Below, one piece after another: positions 10,487 through 18,293 of a stretch of 64,000 nt of DNA (the first letter of the stretch is position 1; every line of letters starts with the position of its first letter). The notes under the pieces were generated by a model that was not told the origin of the DNA, did no database searches, and saw only the letters and a program-made list of their open reading frames with translations. The translations under genes were made by a program, and so were the position numbers. Location of the stretch: assembly GCA_937873495.1 (NCBI GenBank), contig CALMXZ010000010.1:558001-622000 (forward strand), given 5' to 3'. Origin of the DNA: an uncultured Trueperaceae bacterium. GTDB taxonomy: Bacteria; Deinococcota; Deinococci; Deinococcales; Trueperaceae.

Positions 10487-10806
10487 GCGTTACCGCGGAG
10501 GCCTTCGATGTCGGGGCCTCCGAGGAGTTCCCCGAGGGCTCCATAACGGCGCGGGTCGTCGGCGACGCCGAGATAGTGGTCATCAGGCAGGGCGGCGAGC
10601 TGTTCGCCCTGCCTGATCGCTGCACCCACCAGCGCTACCCGCTGAGCGACGGCGAGCTGGAGGACGGCAAGATCCGCTGCCTCCACCACGGCGCCACGTT
10701 CGACCTTCACACGGGCAAGGCGACGCTGCCGGCCGTGAAGAAGATCCAGCTCTTCCAGGCGTTCGAAGCGAACGGGCGCGTGATCGTGTCGTTGCAGGAG
10801 CTGTGA
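10483..10806 (+). CDS. Rieske [2Fe-2S] ferredoxin of the suf operon
   Basis: A 107-residue Rieske protein of the small non-haem-oxygenase ferredoxin type. The cluster ligands are CTH (Cys47, His49) and CLHH (Cys66, His69), 17 residues apart. The C-terminal part has the usual TFDLHTGKAT turn. There is no membrane anchor, so it acts in the cytoplasm as an electron carrier. The GTG start overlaps the sufD stop. A Rieske ferredoxin at the end of a suf operon suggests electron supply to Fe-S assembly or a cluster recipient; which of these is inference. Confidence 0.92.
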   Translation: MSVTAEAFDVGASEEFPEGSITARVVGDAEIVVIRQGGELFALPDRCTHQRYPLSDGELEDGKIRCLHHGATFDLHTGKATLPAVKKIQLFQAFEANGRVIVSLQEL

Positions 10807-10891
10807 GGGGCGCTAGGGCGTCGTGGCTGCGTCGGGTTGCCGAGGTGCCCACGACCGTTCTCCGGCGCCTGACGATGCCGCCCGCGACCAT

Positions 10892-10928
10892 CCTTGCAAA
10901 TTGAAAGTCTGACTTTTAATATGCAAGG
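10892..10928 (+). promoter_or_regulatory. 37-bp palindrome carrying the promoter of the DUF4143 ATPase
   Basis: Arms CCTTGCAAATTGAAAGT (10892-10908) and ACTTTTAATATGCAAGG (10912-10928) pair at 15 of 17 positions around a 3-base centre. It is strongly AT-rich in a GC-rich genome and ends directly at the ATG at 10929. TTGCAA (10895-10900) and TAATAT (10917-10922), 16 bases apart, look like -35 and -10, with TAATAT 6 nt before the ATG. This is the spacing for a leaderless transcript. A repressor bound here would block the promoter; autoregulation by the gene product is a guess. Confidence 0.65.
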
Positions 10929-12077
10929 ATGAATGTCAGGCGGCGTCTCCAGGCGGAGGTGGAAAGGGCGCTCACGCGCTTCCCCGTCGTGGCGCTGCTG
11001 GGCCCCCGTCAGGTAGGCAAGACCACGCTGGCGGCCGACGTCGCGGAGCGCTCCAAGCTCGACGTTCTCCGCCTGGACCTCGAACTGCCTTCGCACGTGG
11101 CCAGGCTGGCCGACCCCGAGCTGTACCTGGGCCGCTACAGCGGGGCCCTCGTCGTGCTGGACGAGATCCAGCGGGTTCCAGAACTTTTCCCCGTACTGCG
11201 CGCGCTAGTCGATGCCGACCGGCGTCCAGGGCGGTTCCTGCTCCTCGGCTCTGCTTCCCCTGACCTGCTCAGGCAGTCGGCCGAGACCTTGGCGGGCAGG
11301 ATCCGCTACCTGGAACTGGCGCCTTTCACGCTCGACGAGGTCGGACGGACCCAGGAGAACATGCTGCGCCTATGGCTGCGCGGGGGTTTCCCGGGCAGTT
11401 ACTTGGCCGACTCGGACGAGGAGTCGCTCGAGTGGCGCGCCGAGTTCATCCGCACCTACCTGGAGCGCGACGTTCCGGCGCTGGGGATCGGGCTCGGCCC
11501 TGAACCTCTGCGGAGGTTCTGGCGGATGCTGGCCCACCGCCATGGGCAGCTGTGGAACGCGAGCGAGATGGGGCGCAACCTCGGGGTGAGCCCGCCGACG
11601 GCAGCTTCCTACCTGGACATCCTGGTGGGGACGTTCCTGGCGCGCCGTCTGGAGCCCTATCAGACCAACCTCGGCAAGCGGCTGGTCAAGTCGCCCAAGG
11701 TGTACCTGCGCGATCCCGGCCTGCTACATGCGTTGCTAGGCGTCGCGGACCTGGACGACCTGCAGGGGCACCCGATCGTCGGGGCGTCCTGGGAAGGGTT
11801 CTTGATCGAGCAGCTCCTGACCATCCGGCAGCCACGGGACGCCGCGTTCTACCGAACGGCGGCGGGCGCCGAGCTGGACCTCGTGGTGTCGGGTGAGCGG
11901 CGCCGGAAGGTCGGGTACGAGATGAAGTACTCGTCCGCGCCCGCGGTTGCCAAGGGGTTCTGGCAGTCACTGGAAGACCTGGAGATAGAGACGGCCTCCG
12001 TGCTGTATCCGGGGGAGGAGCGCTGGCCGCTACGGCCGGGGGTCGAGGTGGTGCCGGCGACCTCGGTCGGGGAGTGA
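10929..12077 (+). CDS. AAA ATPase with DUF4143 domain
   Basis: A 382-residue protein of the AAA_14/DUF4143 group. Walker A is GPRQVGKT (25-32), Walker B is LVVLDEIQ (about 77-84), and the sensor-like LLLGSASP follows. The C-terminal DUF4143 part contains a winged-helix-like stretch (ASEMGRNLGVSPPTAASYLDIL) and ends with a nuclease-like ELDLVV...YEMKYS core (E...D...E.K spacing of the PD-(D/E)XK fold). The biological role of the family is not established; it is often carried on mobile or variable DNA. The gene stands alone behind an AT-rich palindrome and has no Shine-Dalgarno, pointing to recent acquisition with its own control element. Confidence 0.88.
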   Translation: MNVRRRLQAEVERALTRFPVVALLGPRQVGKTTLAADVAERSKLDVLRLDLELPSHVARLADPELYLGRYSGALVVLDEIQRVPELFPVLRALVDADRRPGRFLLLGSASPDLLRQSAETLAGRIRYLELAPFTLDEVGRTQENMLRLWLRGGFPGSYLADSDEESLEWRAEFIRTYLERDVPALGIGLGPEPLRRFWRMLAHRHGQLWNASEMGRNLGVSPPTAASYLDILVGTFLARRLEPYQTNLGKRLVKSPKVYLRDPGLLHALLGVADLDDLQGHPIVGASWEGFLIEQLLTIRQPRDAAFYRTAAGAELDLVVSGERRRKVGYEMKYSSAPAVAKGFWQSLEDLEIETASVLYPGEERWPLRPGVEVVPATSVGE

Positions 12078-12145
12078 CGGGCCCGGCTTGGGCCATGAGC
12101 GTTTCGTACACACCTCACTCTGCCGGGTAGGTCGACGATGCCGAC

Positions 12146-12625
12146 TCAGTCGACGAGCACTCCAAGCACCACGCTGGCCTGCACGTGGTCCGGCGCGAGC
12201 CCCTCGCTCGTCTTGAACGTGATGCCGACCCGCTCTGGCGGCAAGCCGAGCAGGTCGGCGACGGTCGCCGCGATCCGCTCGCGCAGCGCCCCCAGCTTCG
12301 GCGCGTCGAGGGTGACCACCGCCGCCACGTTCGTGATCGTGGTCGGCCCGGCATAGCTCTCCAGGTCGGCGCGGACGCGCCGCACGATGGCCCGGCTGTC
12401 GAGTCCTTCGAAGGCGGGGTCGGACGGCGGGAAGAGCTTGCCGATGTCGCCGAGCGCGTGGGTGGAGAGGAGCGCGTCCGCCAGCGCGTGCAGGAGCACG
12501 TCGCCGTCCGAATGGGCGTCGGCGCCGCGCTCGGACGGGACCGCCACCCCGCCGATCACCAACGGCCTGCCCGGCACGAGGCGATGGGCGTCCTGGCCGT
12601 GGCCGATGCGGGAAGCGCCTGGCAT
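12146..12625 (-). CDS. ispF: 2-C-methyl-D-erythritol 2,4-cyclodiphosphate synthase
   Basis: A 159-residue IspF that forms the cyclodiphosphate in the MEP route to isoprenoids. Metal ligands are Asp12 and His14 (GHGQDAHRL) and His46 in [16 protein letters not shown]. The [10 protein letters not shown] loop is typical. The late substrate motif reads [12 protein letters not shown] instead of the common NVKATTTEkLGF, a variant in a conserved region. TAGCAT sits 6 nt before the ATG and no Shine-Dalgarno is present. The gene ends facing the end of the DUF4143 gene and starts divergently from the carbamoyltransferase. Confidence 0.95.
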   Translation of the reverse strand: MPGASRIGHGQDAHRLVPGRPLVIGGVAVPSERGADAHSDGDVLLHALADALLSTHALGDIGKLFPPSDPAFEGLDSRAIVRRVRADLESYAGPTTITNVAAVVTLDAPKLGALRERIAATVADLLGLPPERVGITFKTSEGLAPDHVQASVVLGVLVD

Positions 12626-12631
12626 GCGTCG

Positions 12632-12637
12632 ATGCTA
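12632..12637 (-). promoter_or_regulatory. Leaderless -10 of ispF
   Basis: TAGCAT on the minus strand, 6 nt before the ATG at 12625; no Shine-Dalgarno. Confidence 0.5.
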
Positions 12638-12682
12638 CCGCGGCGGGCACCAGGCCCCTCGGGGCGCCGGGCGCATATACGT

Positions 12683-12688
12683 TAGCCT
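12683..12688 (+). promoter_or_regulatory. Leaderless -10 of the carbamoyltransferase
   Basis: TAGCCT, 6 nt before the ATG at 12695; no Shine-Dalgarno. It is back-to-back with the ispF hexamer, 45 bases apart. Confidence 0.45.
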
Positions 12689-12694
12689 CGTGCC

Positions 12695-13516
12695 ATGCGG
12701 CACCTGCTGCGCCTGAGCGACCTCACCTTGCCCGACCTGCGTGAACTGCTCGCGCTGGCCGAGGCGTACCGCACCGGCGCCGGCCCGCGCTTCGAGGGCT
12801 GCGCGGTGTTGTTCTTCCCGCCCACCAGCCTGCGCACGCGCGTGGCGTTCGAGCTCGGTGCCGCCAGGATGGGGCTGCGCCCCGTGACGTTCCCGCCCGA
12901 GACGCTCGACAAGCCCGAGGCGCTAACCGACGTCGCGGGCTACCTCGCGCAGTGGGCCGACGTGCTCGTGGTGCGCCACAAGGACATCGTGGTGCTGGAA
13001 GGGCTGGCCGCCGCCGAGGCGCTGCCGGTCGTCAACGCGATGACCGACGTGAACCACCCGTGCGAGGTCCTGTCGGACCTGTTCGCCCTCTCGGCCACGT
13101 CCGATCCTGTGACGCTGCGCTACCTGTTCGTCGGCGCGGACGGCAACATCGCGCGGGCGTGGTCGGAGGCGGCGTCGGCGTTCGGGCTTGACCTGGTGCA
13201 ATGCTGTCCGGAAGGACTCGCCGCGCCGGATGTCGCGTGGGTGGACGACCTCGTGGAGGCCGTCTCCCAGGCGGATGTGATCGTCACGGACGCCCCCGGC
13301 GTGCATCAGGATGCGCTGGCGCCGTACCGGATCACCGCCGACGTGCTGCGCCACGCCCCGCCTGACGCGCGCTTCGCCCCGTGCCCGCCGTTCGTGCGGG
13401 GGCGCGAGGTGGCGGCCGACGCCCTGCTCCACCCGGCCTTCGTCGGGTACGGGTTCAAGGCCGCCCTGCTGCCCGTGCAGCAGGCGGTCATGGTGCTGCT
13501 GATCGGCGCGGGCTGA
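12695..13516 (+). CDS. Divergent aspartate/ornithine carbamoyltransferase-family protein
   Basis: A 273-residue member of the transcarbamylase fold, shorter than typical OTCase (about 310). The carbamoyl-phosphate motif is SLRTR (about 45-49; STRTR in classical enzymes), and HPCEVLSDL replaces HPTQ-LLDL. The amino-acid side has changed more. The ornithine DxxxSM loop is VTDAPGVHQD, and the HCLP motif is APCPPFVRG, so the catalytic Cys context is altered. This suggests a carbamoyltransferase with a different acceptor. No arginine or pyrimidine gene is adjacent; ispF is divergent and an EamA exporter follows 111 nt later. The start has TAGCCT 6 nt upstream. Confidence 0.75.
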   Translation: MRHLLRLSDLTLPDLRELLALAEAYRTGAGPRFEGCAVLFFPPTSLRTRVAFELGAARMGLRPVTFPPETLDKPEALTDVAGYLAQWADVLVVRHKDIVVLEGLAAAEALPVVNAMTDVNHPCEVLSDLFALSATSDPVTLRYLFVGADGNIARAWSEAASAFGLDLVQCCPEGLAAPDVAWVDDLVEAVSQADVIVTDAPGVHQDALAPYRITADVLRHAPPDARFAPCPPFVRGREVAADALLHPAFVGYGFKAALLPVQQAVMVLLIGAG

Positions 13517-13528
13517 GACCGAGGGAGC

Positions 13529-13601
13529 GTCGCCGCCGGGTCGGTCTGGCGTGCTCCTGCCCGCTTGCTCTGGCCCCCGCCCGCCGGCACCCGGCGGCGA
13601 C
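13529..13601. repeat. Long inverted repeat before the EamA transporter gene
   Basis: GTCGCCGCCGGGT (13529-13541) and ACCCGGCGGCGAC (13589-13601) are perfect 13-base complements separated by 47 bases. They lie in the gap between the carbamoyltransferase and the transporter. It could be a terminator-like or leader RNA structure; there is no T-run after it. Confidence 0.45.
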
Positions 13602-13627
13602 GAAGCCGTTCCCAGCAGGGCCATGCG

Positions 13628-14512
13628 ATGATTGGACGCGTGTCTCCGCTGGTGGGCGTCCTGTCTCTCGTGCTCGTGACGCTCATCTGGGGCAGCACCT
13701 TCGTCGTCGTCAAGGAGGCGCTCGGCACGATCCCCGTGCCGCTCCTCCTCGCCGTGCGCTTCACCCTGGCCGCGTCGACGCTCGCTTGGGCGAAGTGGGA
13801 CAAGCGGGCGGTCGTGCCCGCGCTCGTGCTCGGGCTGTTGTCGTTCGCCGGCTTCGCCACGCAGACGGCCGGTCTCACGGTCACGAGCGCCTCGAACGCC
13901 GCCTTCATCACCGGCCTGTCGGTCATCCTCACGCCGATCGTGGCGCGCGTCTGGCTCAAGCGAGCACTCTCTGGACGCATATACCTGGCCGCCGTCGTGG
14001 CGCTGGCGGGACTCGCACTGATGACCTTGCGCGAGGGCGTCGAGTCCATCAACGGCGGCGACATCCTCGTACTATCCACCGCCCTGTGCTACGCCCTCTA
14101 CATCGTGTACCTGGGCGAAGTGGCCGGTAAGGTGCGCGGCACCTCGCTCGCCATGATGCAGCACCTGCCCATGGCGGGGCTCGCATGGCTGTGGGCCGCC
14201 CCGCAGGTAGGCAAGCTCGCCACCGTGCCCGTCGAGACGTACCTGGCGATCGCCTACCTGGCCGTCGTGGCCACGGCGCTCGTGGCGATCCTACAGACGT
14301 ACGCGCAAAGGGTCGTGCCCGCCCACCTCACCGCCCTGATCTTCGTGCTCGAGCCCGTGTTCGCCGCGGGTTTCGCGGCCGTGCTCCTCGGCGAGCGGCT
14401 GGGCACGCTTGGCTGGATCGGGGCAGCCTTGATCCTGGTGGCCATGCTCGTGGCCGAGCTGAGGCTGCCCGTTCCGGCACGCGACCGCCTCGCGCCGCGA
14501 GATGGGGGATGA
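13628..14512 (+). CDS. EamA/DMT-family transporter
   Basis: A 294-residue membrane protein with ten predicted spans in two EamA repeats, the drug/metabolite transporter superfamily (RhaT/YdcZ-like exporters). The first repeat opens with LVTLIWGSTFVVVKEAL, the classic EamA start, and the second has a WxxA...LxxVF-AA pattern ending LGERLGTLGWIGAALIL. The substrate cannot be read from sequence. The ATG at 13628 is preceded by AGCAGGG; a longer in-frame start at 13565 would add an Arg-rich stretch unlike the family. The iron ABC ATPase gene starts 9 nt after the stop. Confidence 0.88.
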   Translation: MIGRVSPLVGVLSLVLVTLIWGSTFVVVKEALGTIPVPLLLAVRFTLAASTLAWAKWDKRAVVPALVLGLLSFAGFATQTAGLTVTSASNAAFITGLSVILTPIVARVWLKRALSGRIYLAAVVALAGLALMTLREGVESINGGDILVLSTALCYALYIVYLGEVAGKVRGTSLAMMQHLPMAGLAWLWAAPQVGKLATVPVETYLAIAYLAVVATALVAILQTYAQRVVPAHLTALIFVLEPVFAAGFAAVLLGERLGTLGWIGAALILVAMLVAELRLPVPARDRLAPRDGG

Positions 14513-14521
14513 TGGTCGTTA

Positions 14522-15619
14522 GTGAACGAGCGGCCGGCAGCGGACCTCATCGTCGACGTGGCGGGCGTCTCCAAGCGCTTCCTCGGAGAGGGTCCGCGCG
14601 CGGTCAACGACCTGAGCCTGGCGGTGGAGCGTGGTGAGATCCTCTGCCTGCTGGGCCCGTCCGGCTGCGGCAAGACGACGCTCCTCAGGCTGCTCGCCGG
14701 GTTCGAGCGCCCCGATGCCGGCGAGGTCCACGTGGCCGGGAAGCTCGTGGCCTCGCCCACTCTCTCGGTGCCGCCGGAGCGCAGGCGCATCGGCTTCGTG
14801 TTCCAGGACTTCGCGCTCTTCCCGCACCTGAACGTCACGGACAACGTGGCGTTCGGCTTGGCCGGCACGCGCGCCGCGCGGCGGGCCAGGGCGGCGGAGG
14901 TGCTCGACCTCGTCGGCCTGTCGGTGTTCGCCGCGCGCATGCCGCACCAACTGTCCGGCGGTCAGCAGCAGCGGGTCGCACTGGCCCGCGCCCTCGCTCC
15001 CCAACCCCACATCCTGCTGCTCGACGAGCCCTTCACCAACCTCGACGCGTCGCTCAGGGGCGCGACCCGCGACGAGGTGCGCTCGGTCCTCAAGCGCAGC
15101 GGCATGACGGCCATCGTCGTGACCCACGATCAGGACGAGGCGCTGTCGCTCGGCGACCGCGTCGCCGTCATGCGCTTCGGGCGCGTCGAGCAGATCGGCA
15201 GGCCGGAAGACGTGTACATGCACCCGGCCACCCCGTTCGTGGCCGGCTTCGTCGGGCGCACGAACCTGCTGCGTGGGCAGGCCGAGGGCCGCTCTGCGCG
15301 GACCGGGCTGGGGCCCGTCGCCCTCGCGAACGAGGCCACGGGCCAGGTCGTCGTGTCGTTGAGGCCCGATCAGCTGCAGCTCGTGGTGGGCGCGAAGCCG
15401 GACGGGGCCTCGGTCAGGGCCAAGGTGGCGCGGCGCGAGTTCAGGGGGCACGTCGTCACGTACGAGGCGCACATCGACTGGACCCCGCCGGGCGCGGCCT
15501 CGAAGGGCGGCCTGCAGGCCGGTGAGAGGCTCCTGGTCGATGAACGGCCCGACTGTCGCCTGCAAGTCGGCGACGAGGCCTGGGTGATCGTCAAGGGCGC
15601 GGGCGTGAGCCTCGCCTAG
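14522..15619 (+). CDS. fbpC: Iron(III)/polyamine-type ABC transporter ATPase
   Basis: A 365-residue ABC ATPase of the FbpC/PotA/CysA group. Walker A is GPSGCGKTT, the signature is LSGGQQQR and Walker B is LLLDEPFTNLD, with the H-loop VTHDQDEAL. A C-terminal TOBE-like domain (from about 270) regulates or docks to the permease. The start is GTG at 14522. It lies just after the EamA gene and ends convergently with the permease gene, the two sharing the CTAG at 15616-15619. Pairing with the adjacent Fe(3+) permease and binding protein makes it the likely energiser of that importer, although it is on the opposite strand. Confidence 0.88.
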   Translation: MNERPAADLIVDVAGVSKRFLGEGPRAVNDLSLAVERGEILCLLGPSGCGKTTLLRLLAGFERPDAGEVHVAGKLVASPTLSVPPERRRIGFVFQDFALFPHLNVTDNVAFGLAGTRAARRARAAEVLDLVGLSVFAARMPHQLSGGQQQRVALARALAPQPHILLLDEPFTNLDASLRGATRDEVRSVLKRSGMTAIVVTHDQDEALSLGDRVAVMRFGRVEQIGRPEDVYMHPATPFVAGFVGRTNLLRGQAEGRSARTGLGPVALANEATGQVVVSLRPDQLQLVVGAKPDGASVRAKVARREFRGHVVTYEAHIDWTPPGAASKGGLQAGERLLVDERPDCRLQVGDEAWVIVKGAGVSLA

Positions 15620-17232
15620 GTGTCCTTGCCCTCGTGCGCGAGGATGAGCCCCACGAACAACCCGGAGAAGAGCACGATGGCGAGCGCGTACGGCGCCGCG
15701 GCCGCCATCATGGCCTCCGACGTGAGCCCGAACACCCGCACGGCCAGGTTACGGTACCCGGTCGGCGCCAGGAGGTAGGTCATGGGTAGTTCCTTCATGA
15801 CCGCCACGAGCGTCAGCGCGCCGCTGGCCAGCAGGCTGCGGCTCAGGAGCGGCAGGACCGTCTGGGCGAACGCGCGGAACCTACCCCTGCCGAGCGTGCG
15901 GGCCGTCTCCTCGACGCGGGGGTTGACCTGCATCAGGCCGCTGCGCAACGGCCCGAGGGCCAGGGCGAGGAACGAGATGACGTACGCGAAGACGAGGATA
16001 CCGAAGCTCTGGTAAGCCCACGGTGCGAAGCGCAGGCTGAACATCACGAGCGCCAGGGCGAGCGCTACCGGAGGTACGGCGTAGCCGAGGTAGACGAGGC
16101 GCTCGAGCAGCCGGCCGCCGAACCAGTTGGCGCGCACGGCCGCGACGGCAACGGGTAGCGCGAGCAGCGTCGTGAGCGCGGCGGTTGGGATCGCCAGCTG
16201 CGCCGTTCCGATGAACGTCTGCCACACCTGCGCCAGTTGCGACAGGTCGGGGGGTACGAGCGCGATCCAGCTCAGGAGGGTGGCGAGCGGCAGGCCGAGG
16301 GCCGCGGCCAGCGTCACGCCGACGAAGAGGTAGGACGGGACGGTGAGGGGGCCGAGGCGCTCCGGCGTCGGCTTGCGCGCCGCGCCGCGGCCCAGCCTGG
16401 CGTAACGGCGCTTGCCGAGGAGCCGCAGCTCCAGCACGACGAGCGCGCTCGTCAGCAGCATGAGCATGAGCGATAGCAGCGCGGCGTTGTGCCTGTCGAA
16501 CGCCGACGTGTACTGGGTGTAGATCGCCAGGCTGAAGGTCTCGAAGCGCATCAGGGCGACGGCGCCGAAGTCCCCGAGCACGTACAGGCCCACCACCAAC
16601 CACGCGGCCAGGAGGGCTGGGCGCAGCTGGGGCAGCACGACCCTGAGCACGACCTGCCAACGGCCGAGGCCGAGGCTGCGAGCGCTCTCCTCGAGGCTGA
16701 CGTCGAGGCCGAGGAGCGCGCTGCGGGCGTTCAGGAAGATGTACGGGAAGGTGTAGAGGGTGAGCGCGGCGGCCGCGCCCACCAGGCCGCTCGGGCGCGG
16801 TACGGAGAGCCCGAAGAGCTTGGCCGCCAGCCCCTGGTAGCCACCGAGGCCGAGGAGGGCGTACGCCATCACGTAGCCGGGCACGGCCAGCGGAGCGGTG
16901 CTCAGCCAGGTGATGAGGCGCCTGCCGCGCAGGTCCGTGCGGGTGACCAGCCAAGCCAGGGGCACGGCGACGAGCGTTCCGGCCAGGAGCACGCTAGCCG
17001 TGAGCGCGGCCGTGTTGCCGAGGAGCCTGAGGTTCCTCCCCCGCCAGACGAGCTTCTCGAAGGTCGCCCAGTCCAACTCGACGGCGCGGAGAACGAGGTA
17101 CGCCAGCGGCAACAGGACCGCCGCCGCCGCCAGAACGGCGGGGACGGCGACGTACCAAGGCGCGCGCGGCCAGCTCCTAGGGAGAGCTGGCCGCTTGAAC
17201 GCGCTTGGCTCCTTGGCGCTCGTTGCGCTCAG
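15616..17232 (-). CDS. fbpB: Iron(III) ABC transporter permease, FbpB type
   Basis: A two-part permease with about twelve membrane spans. Each half carries an ABC coupling motif (EESARSLGLGRWQ and EETARTLGRGRFR), as in FbpB/ThiP-like permeases. It imports ferric iron delivered by the binding protein encoded just upstream. The start is uncertain. The only standard start, TTG at 17112, would cut the first span in half. The frame stays open upstream through WYVAVPAVLAAAAVLLPL to a CTG at 17232 that overlaps the fbpA stop as CTGA, with GAGG about 10 nt upstream. I use the CTG. A strong hairpin (17166-17194) lies in this early part. Confidence 0.85.
   Translation of the reverse strand: MSATSAKEPSAFKRPALPRSWPRAPWYVAVPAVLAAAAVLLPLAYLVLRAVELDWATFEKLVWRGRNLRLLGNTAALTASVLLAGTLVAVPLAWLVTRTDLRGRRLITWLSTAPLAVPGYVMAYALLGLGGYQGLAAKLFGLSVPRPSGLVGAAAALTLYTFPYIFLNARSALLGLDVSLEESARSLGLGRWQVVLRVVLPQLRPALLAAWLVVGLYVLGDFGAVALMRFETFSLAIYTQYTSAFDRHNAALLSLMLMLLTSALVVLELRLLGKRRYARLGRGAARKPTPERLGPLTVPSYLFVGVTLAAALGLPLATLLSWIALVPPDLSQLAQVWQTFIGTAQLAIPTAALTTLLALPVAVAAVRANWFGGRLLERLVYLGYAVPPVALALALVMFSLRFAPWAYQSFGILVFAYVISFLALALGPLRSGLMQVNPRVEETARTLGRGRFRAFAQTVLPLLSRSLLASGALTLVAVMKELPMTYLLAPTGYRNLAVRVFGLTSEAMMAAAAPYALAIVLFSGLFVGLILAHEGKDT
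17166..17194 (-). other. Perfect hairpin between fbpA and the fbpB core
   Basis: GCGGCCAGCTC and GAGCTGGCCGC are perfect 11-base complements with a 7-base loop, 35 nt past the fbpA stop. Stem-loops after binding-protein genes commonly stabilise that part of the message and lower permease output; that role here is inference. Confidence 0.5.
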
Positions 17233-18215
17233 AGCAGTCCGACCTCGCGCAGCAGTTCGAGGGTGCCTTCGAGGTCGTCGATGGCGGTCAGGTCGACGAG
17301 GGGCGAGGCGGCCACCACGGCGGCGTTGCTCTCCAGGCCCTCCGCCGGCTCGACCGTCGTCGTGATCGGGTACTCGTAGTTGACTTCGGTGAAGAACCTC
17401 TGCGCCTCGTCGGACAGCAGGTACGCGATGAACTGATGGGCCGCCGCCTGGTTCGCGCTGCCGGCGAGGACGCCGATGCCCGTGACGTTTGCGAGGTTGC
17501 CGATGTCGCCGTCCGCGAAGAACGTCTGGGCGACGGGGAAGGCCGGCTCTTCCACGAGGCGGCGCATCAGGTAGTAGTTGTTGACGAGACCGAAGTCGAC
17601 CTCGCCGTTGGCCACGGCGTCCAACTGGGCGCCGTTGTTGCCGTACGCCTTGGTTCCGTTGGCGATCATGCCGCGCAGCCAGGCTTCAGCGGCCTCCTCG
17701 CCGTGCGTGACGCGCAGCGCCGTGACGAACGACTGGAAGGAGGCGTTGGTCGGCGCCCACGCGACGCGACCGGCGTAGCGCTCCTGGGTCAGGTCGAGGA
17801 TGCTCGCCGGCAGGTCGGCGGCAGCGACGCGCTCGGTGGAGTAGACGAGGGTCCTGTTGCGAGCGCTGACAGCCACCCACTCGAGGTCGGGGTGGATGTT
17901 CTTGGCCGCCACGTCGGCGACCAGCTCGGCCGGGACCGCGGCCAGCACGCCGGCTCGCGCCAGGGCGCCGAGGGCGCCGGCGTCCTGCGCCCAGAACGCG
18001 TCCGCGGGGGAGGCGGCGCCTTCTTCCGTGATGAGGACGGCCAGTTCGGCCGTGCTGCCGTAGCGGACGTTGACCGTCACGCCGGTCGCCTCGGTGAAGC
18101 CTTGGATGATCGGACCGGCCAGCGCTTCACCGCGGCCGACGTAGACCGTGATGGACTGCGCGAACGCCCCGCCGAGGAGGACGAGGGCTGCCAAGAGGAC
18201 TGAGAACCTACGCAT
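17229..18215 (-). CDS. fbpA: Iron(III) ABC transporter substrate-binding protein
   Basis: A 328-residue periplasmic binding protein of the FbpA/FutA class. It has a signal peptide (MRRFSVLLAALVLLGGAFA, cleaved after about 19) followed by ITVYVGRGEALAGPIIQGF. Tyr residues in YGNNGAQ and VNNYYLMRR match the ferric-iron ligands of the family. Length is normal. Cleavage sites of both the SPI and lipoprotein type were considered; there is no Cys lipobox, so it is probably a free periplasmic protein. An inverted repeat 52 bases upstream may control it. Confidence 0.93.
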   Translation of the reverse strand: MRRFSVLLAALVLLGGAFAQSITVYVGRGEALAGPIIQGFTEATGVTVNVRYGSTAELAVLITEEGAASPADAFWAQDAGALGALARAGVLAAVPAELVADVAAKNIHPDLEWVAVSARNRTLVYSTERVAAADLPASILDLTQERYAGRVAWAPTNASFQSFVTALRVTHGEEAAEAWLRGMIANGTKAYGNNGAQLDAVANGEVDFGLVNNYYLMRRLVEEPAFPVAQTFFADGDIGNLANVTGIGVLAGSANQAAAHQFIAYLLSDEAQRFFTEVNYEYPITTTVEPAEGLESNAAVVAASPLVDLTAIDDLEGTLELLREVGLL

Positions 18216-18266
18216 CTTCTGCTCGCCTTCGCGGGCCGCTAGGGTGGGCCCGTGTTGAGGTGGCGC

Positions 18267-18293
18267 AAATACATAGTAGACAACTAGGTATTT
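18267..18293 (-). promoter_or_regulatory. AT-rich operator-like palindrome upstream of fbpA
   Basis: AAATACATAGT (18267-18277) and ACTAGGTATTT (18283-18293) pair at 10 of 11 positions around AGACA. On the minus strand TACTAT inside it can be the -10 of fbpA. An iron-sensing repressor of the DtxR or Fur type is the obvious candidate, by context only. The rest of the 238-base divergent gap shows nothing else clear. Confidence 0.5.

Noticed and set aside
13623-13631. Two-codon ORF (ATG CGA TGA) overlapping the EamA start as ATGA
   Set aside because: Too short and only a 5-base similarity; not counted as a fourth duplicated start.
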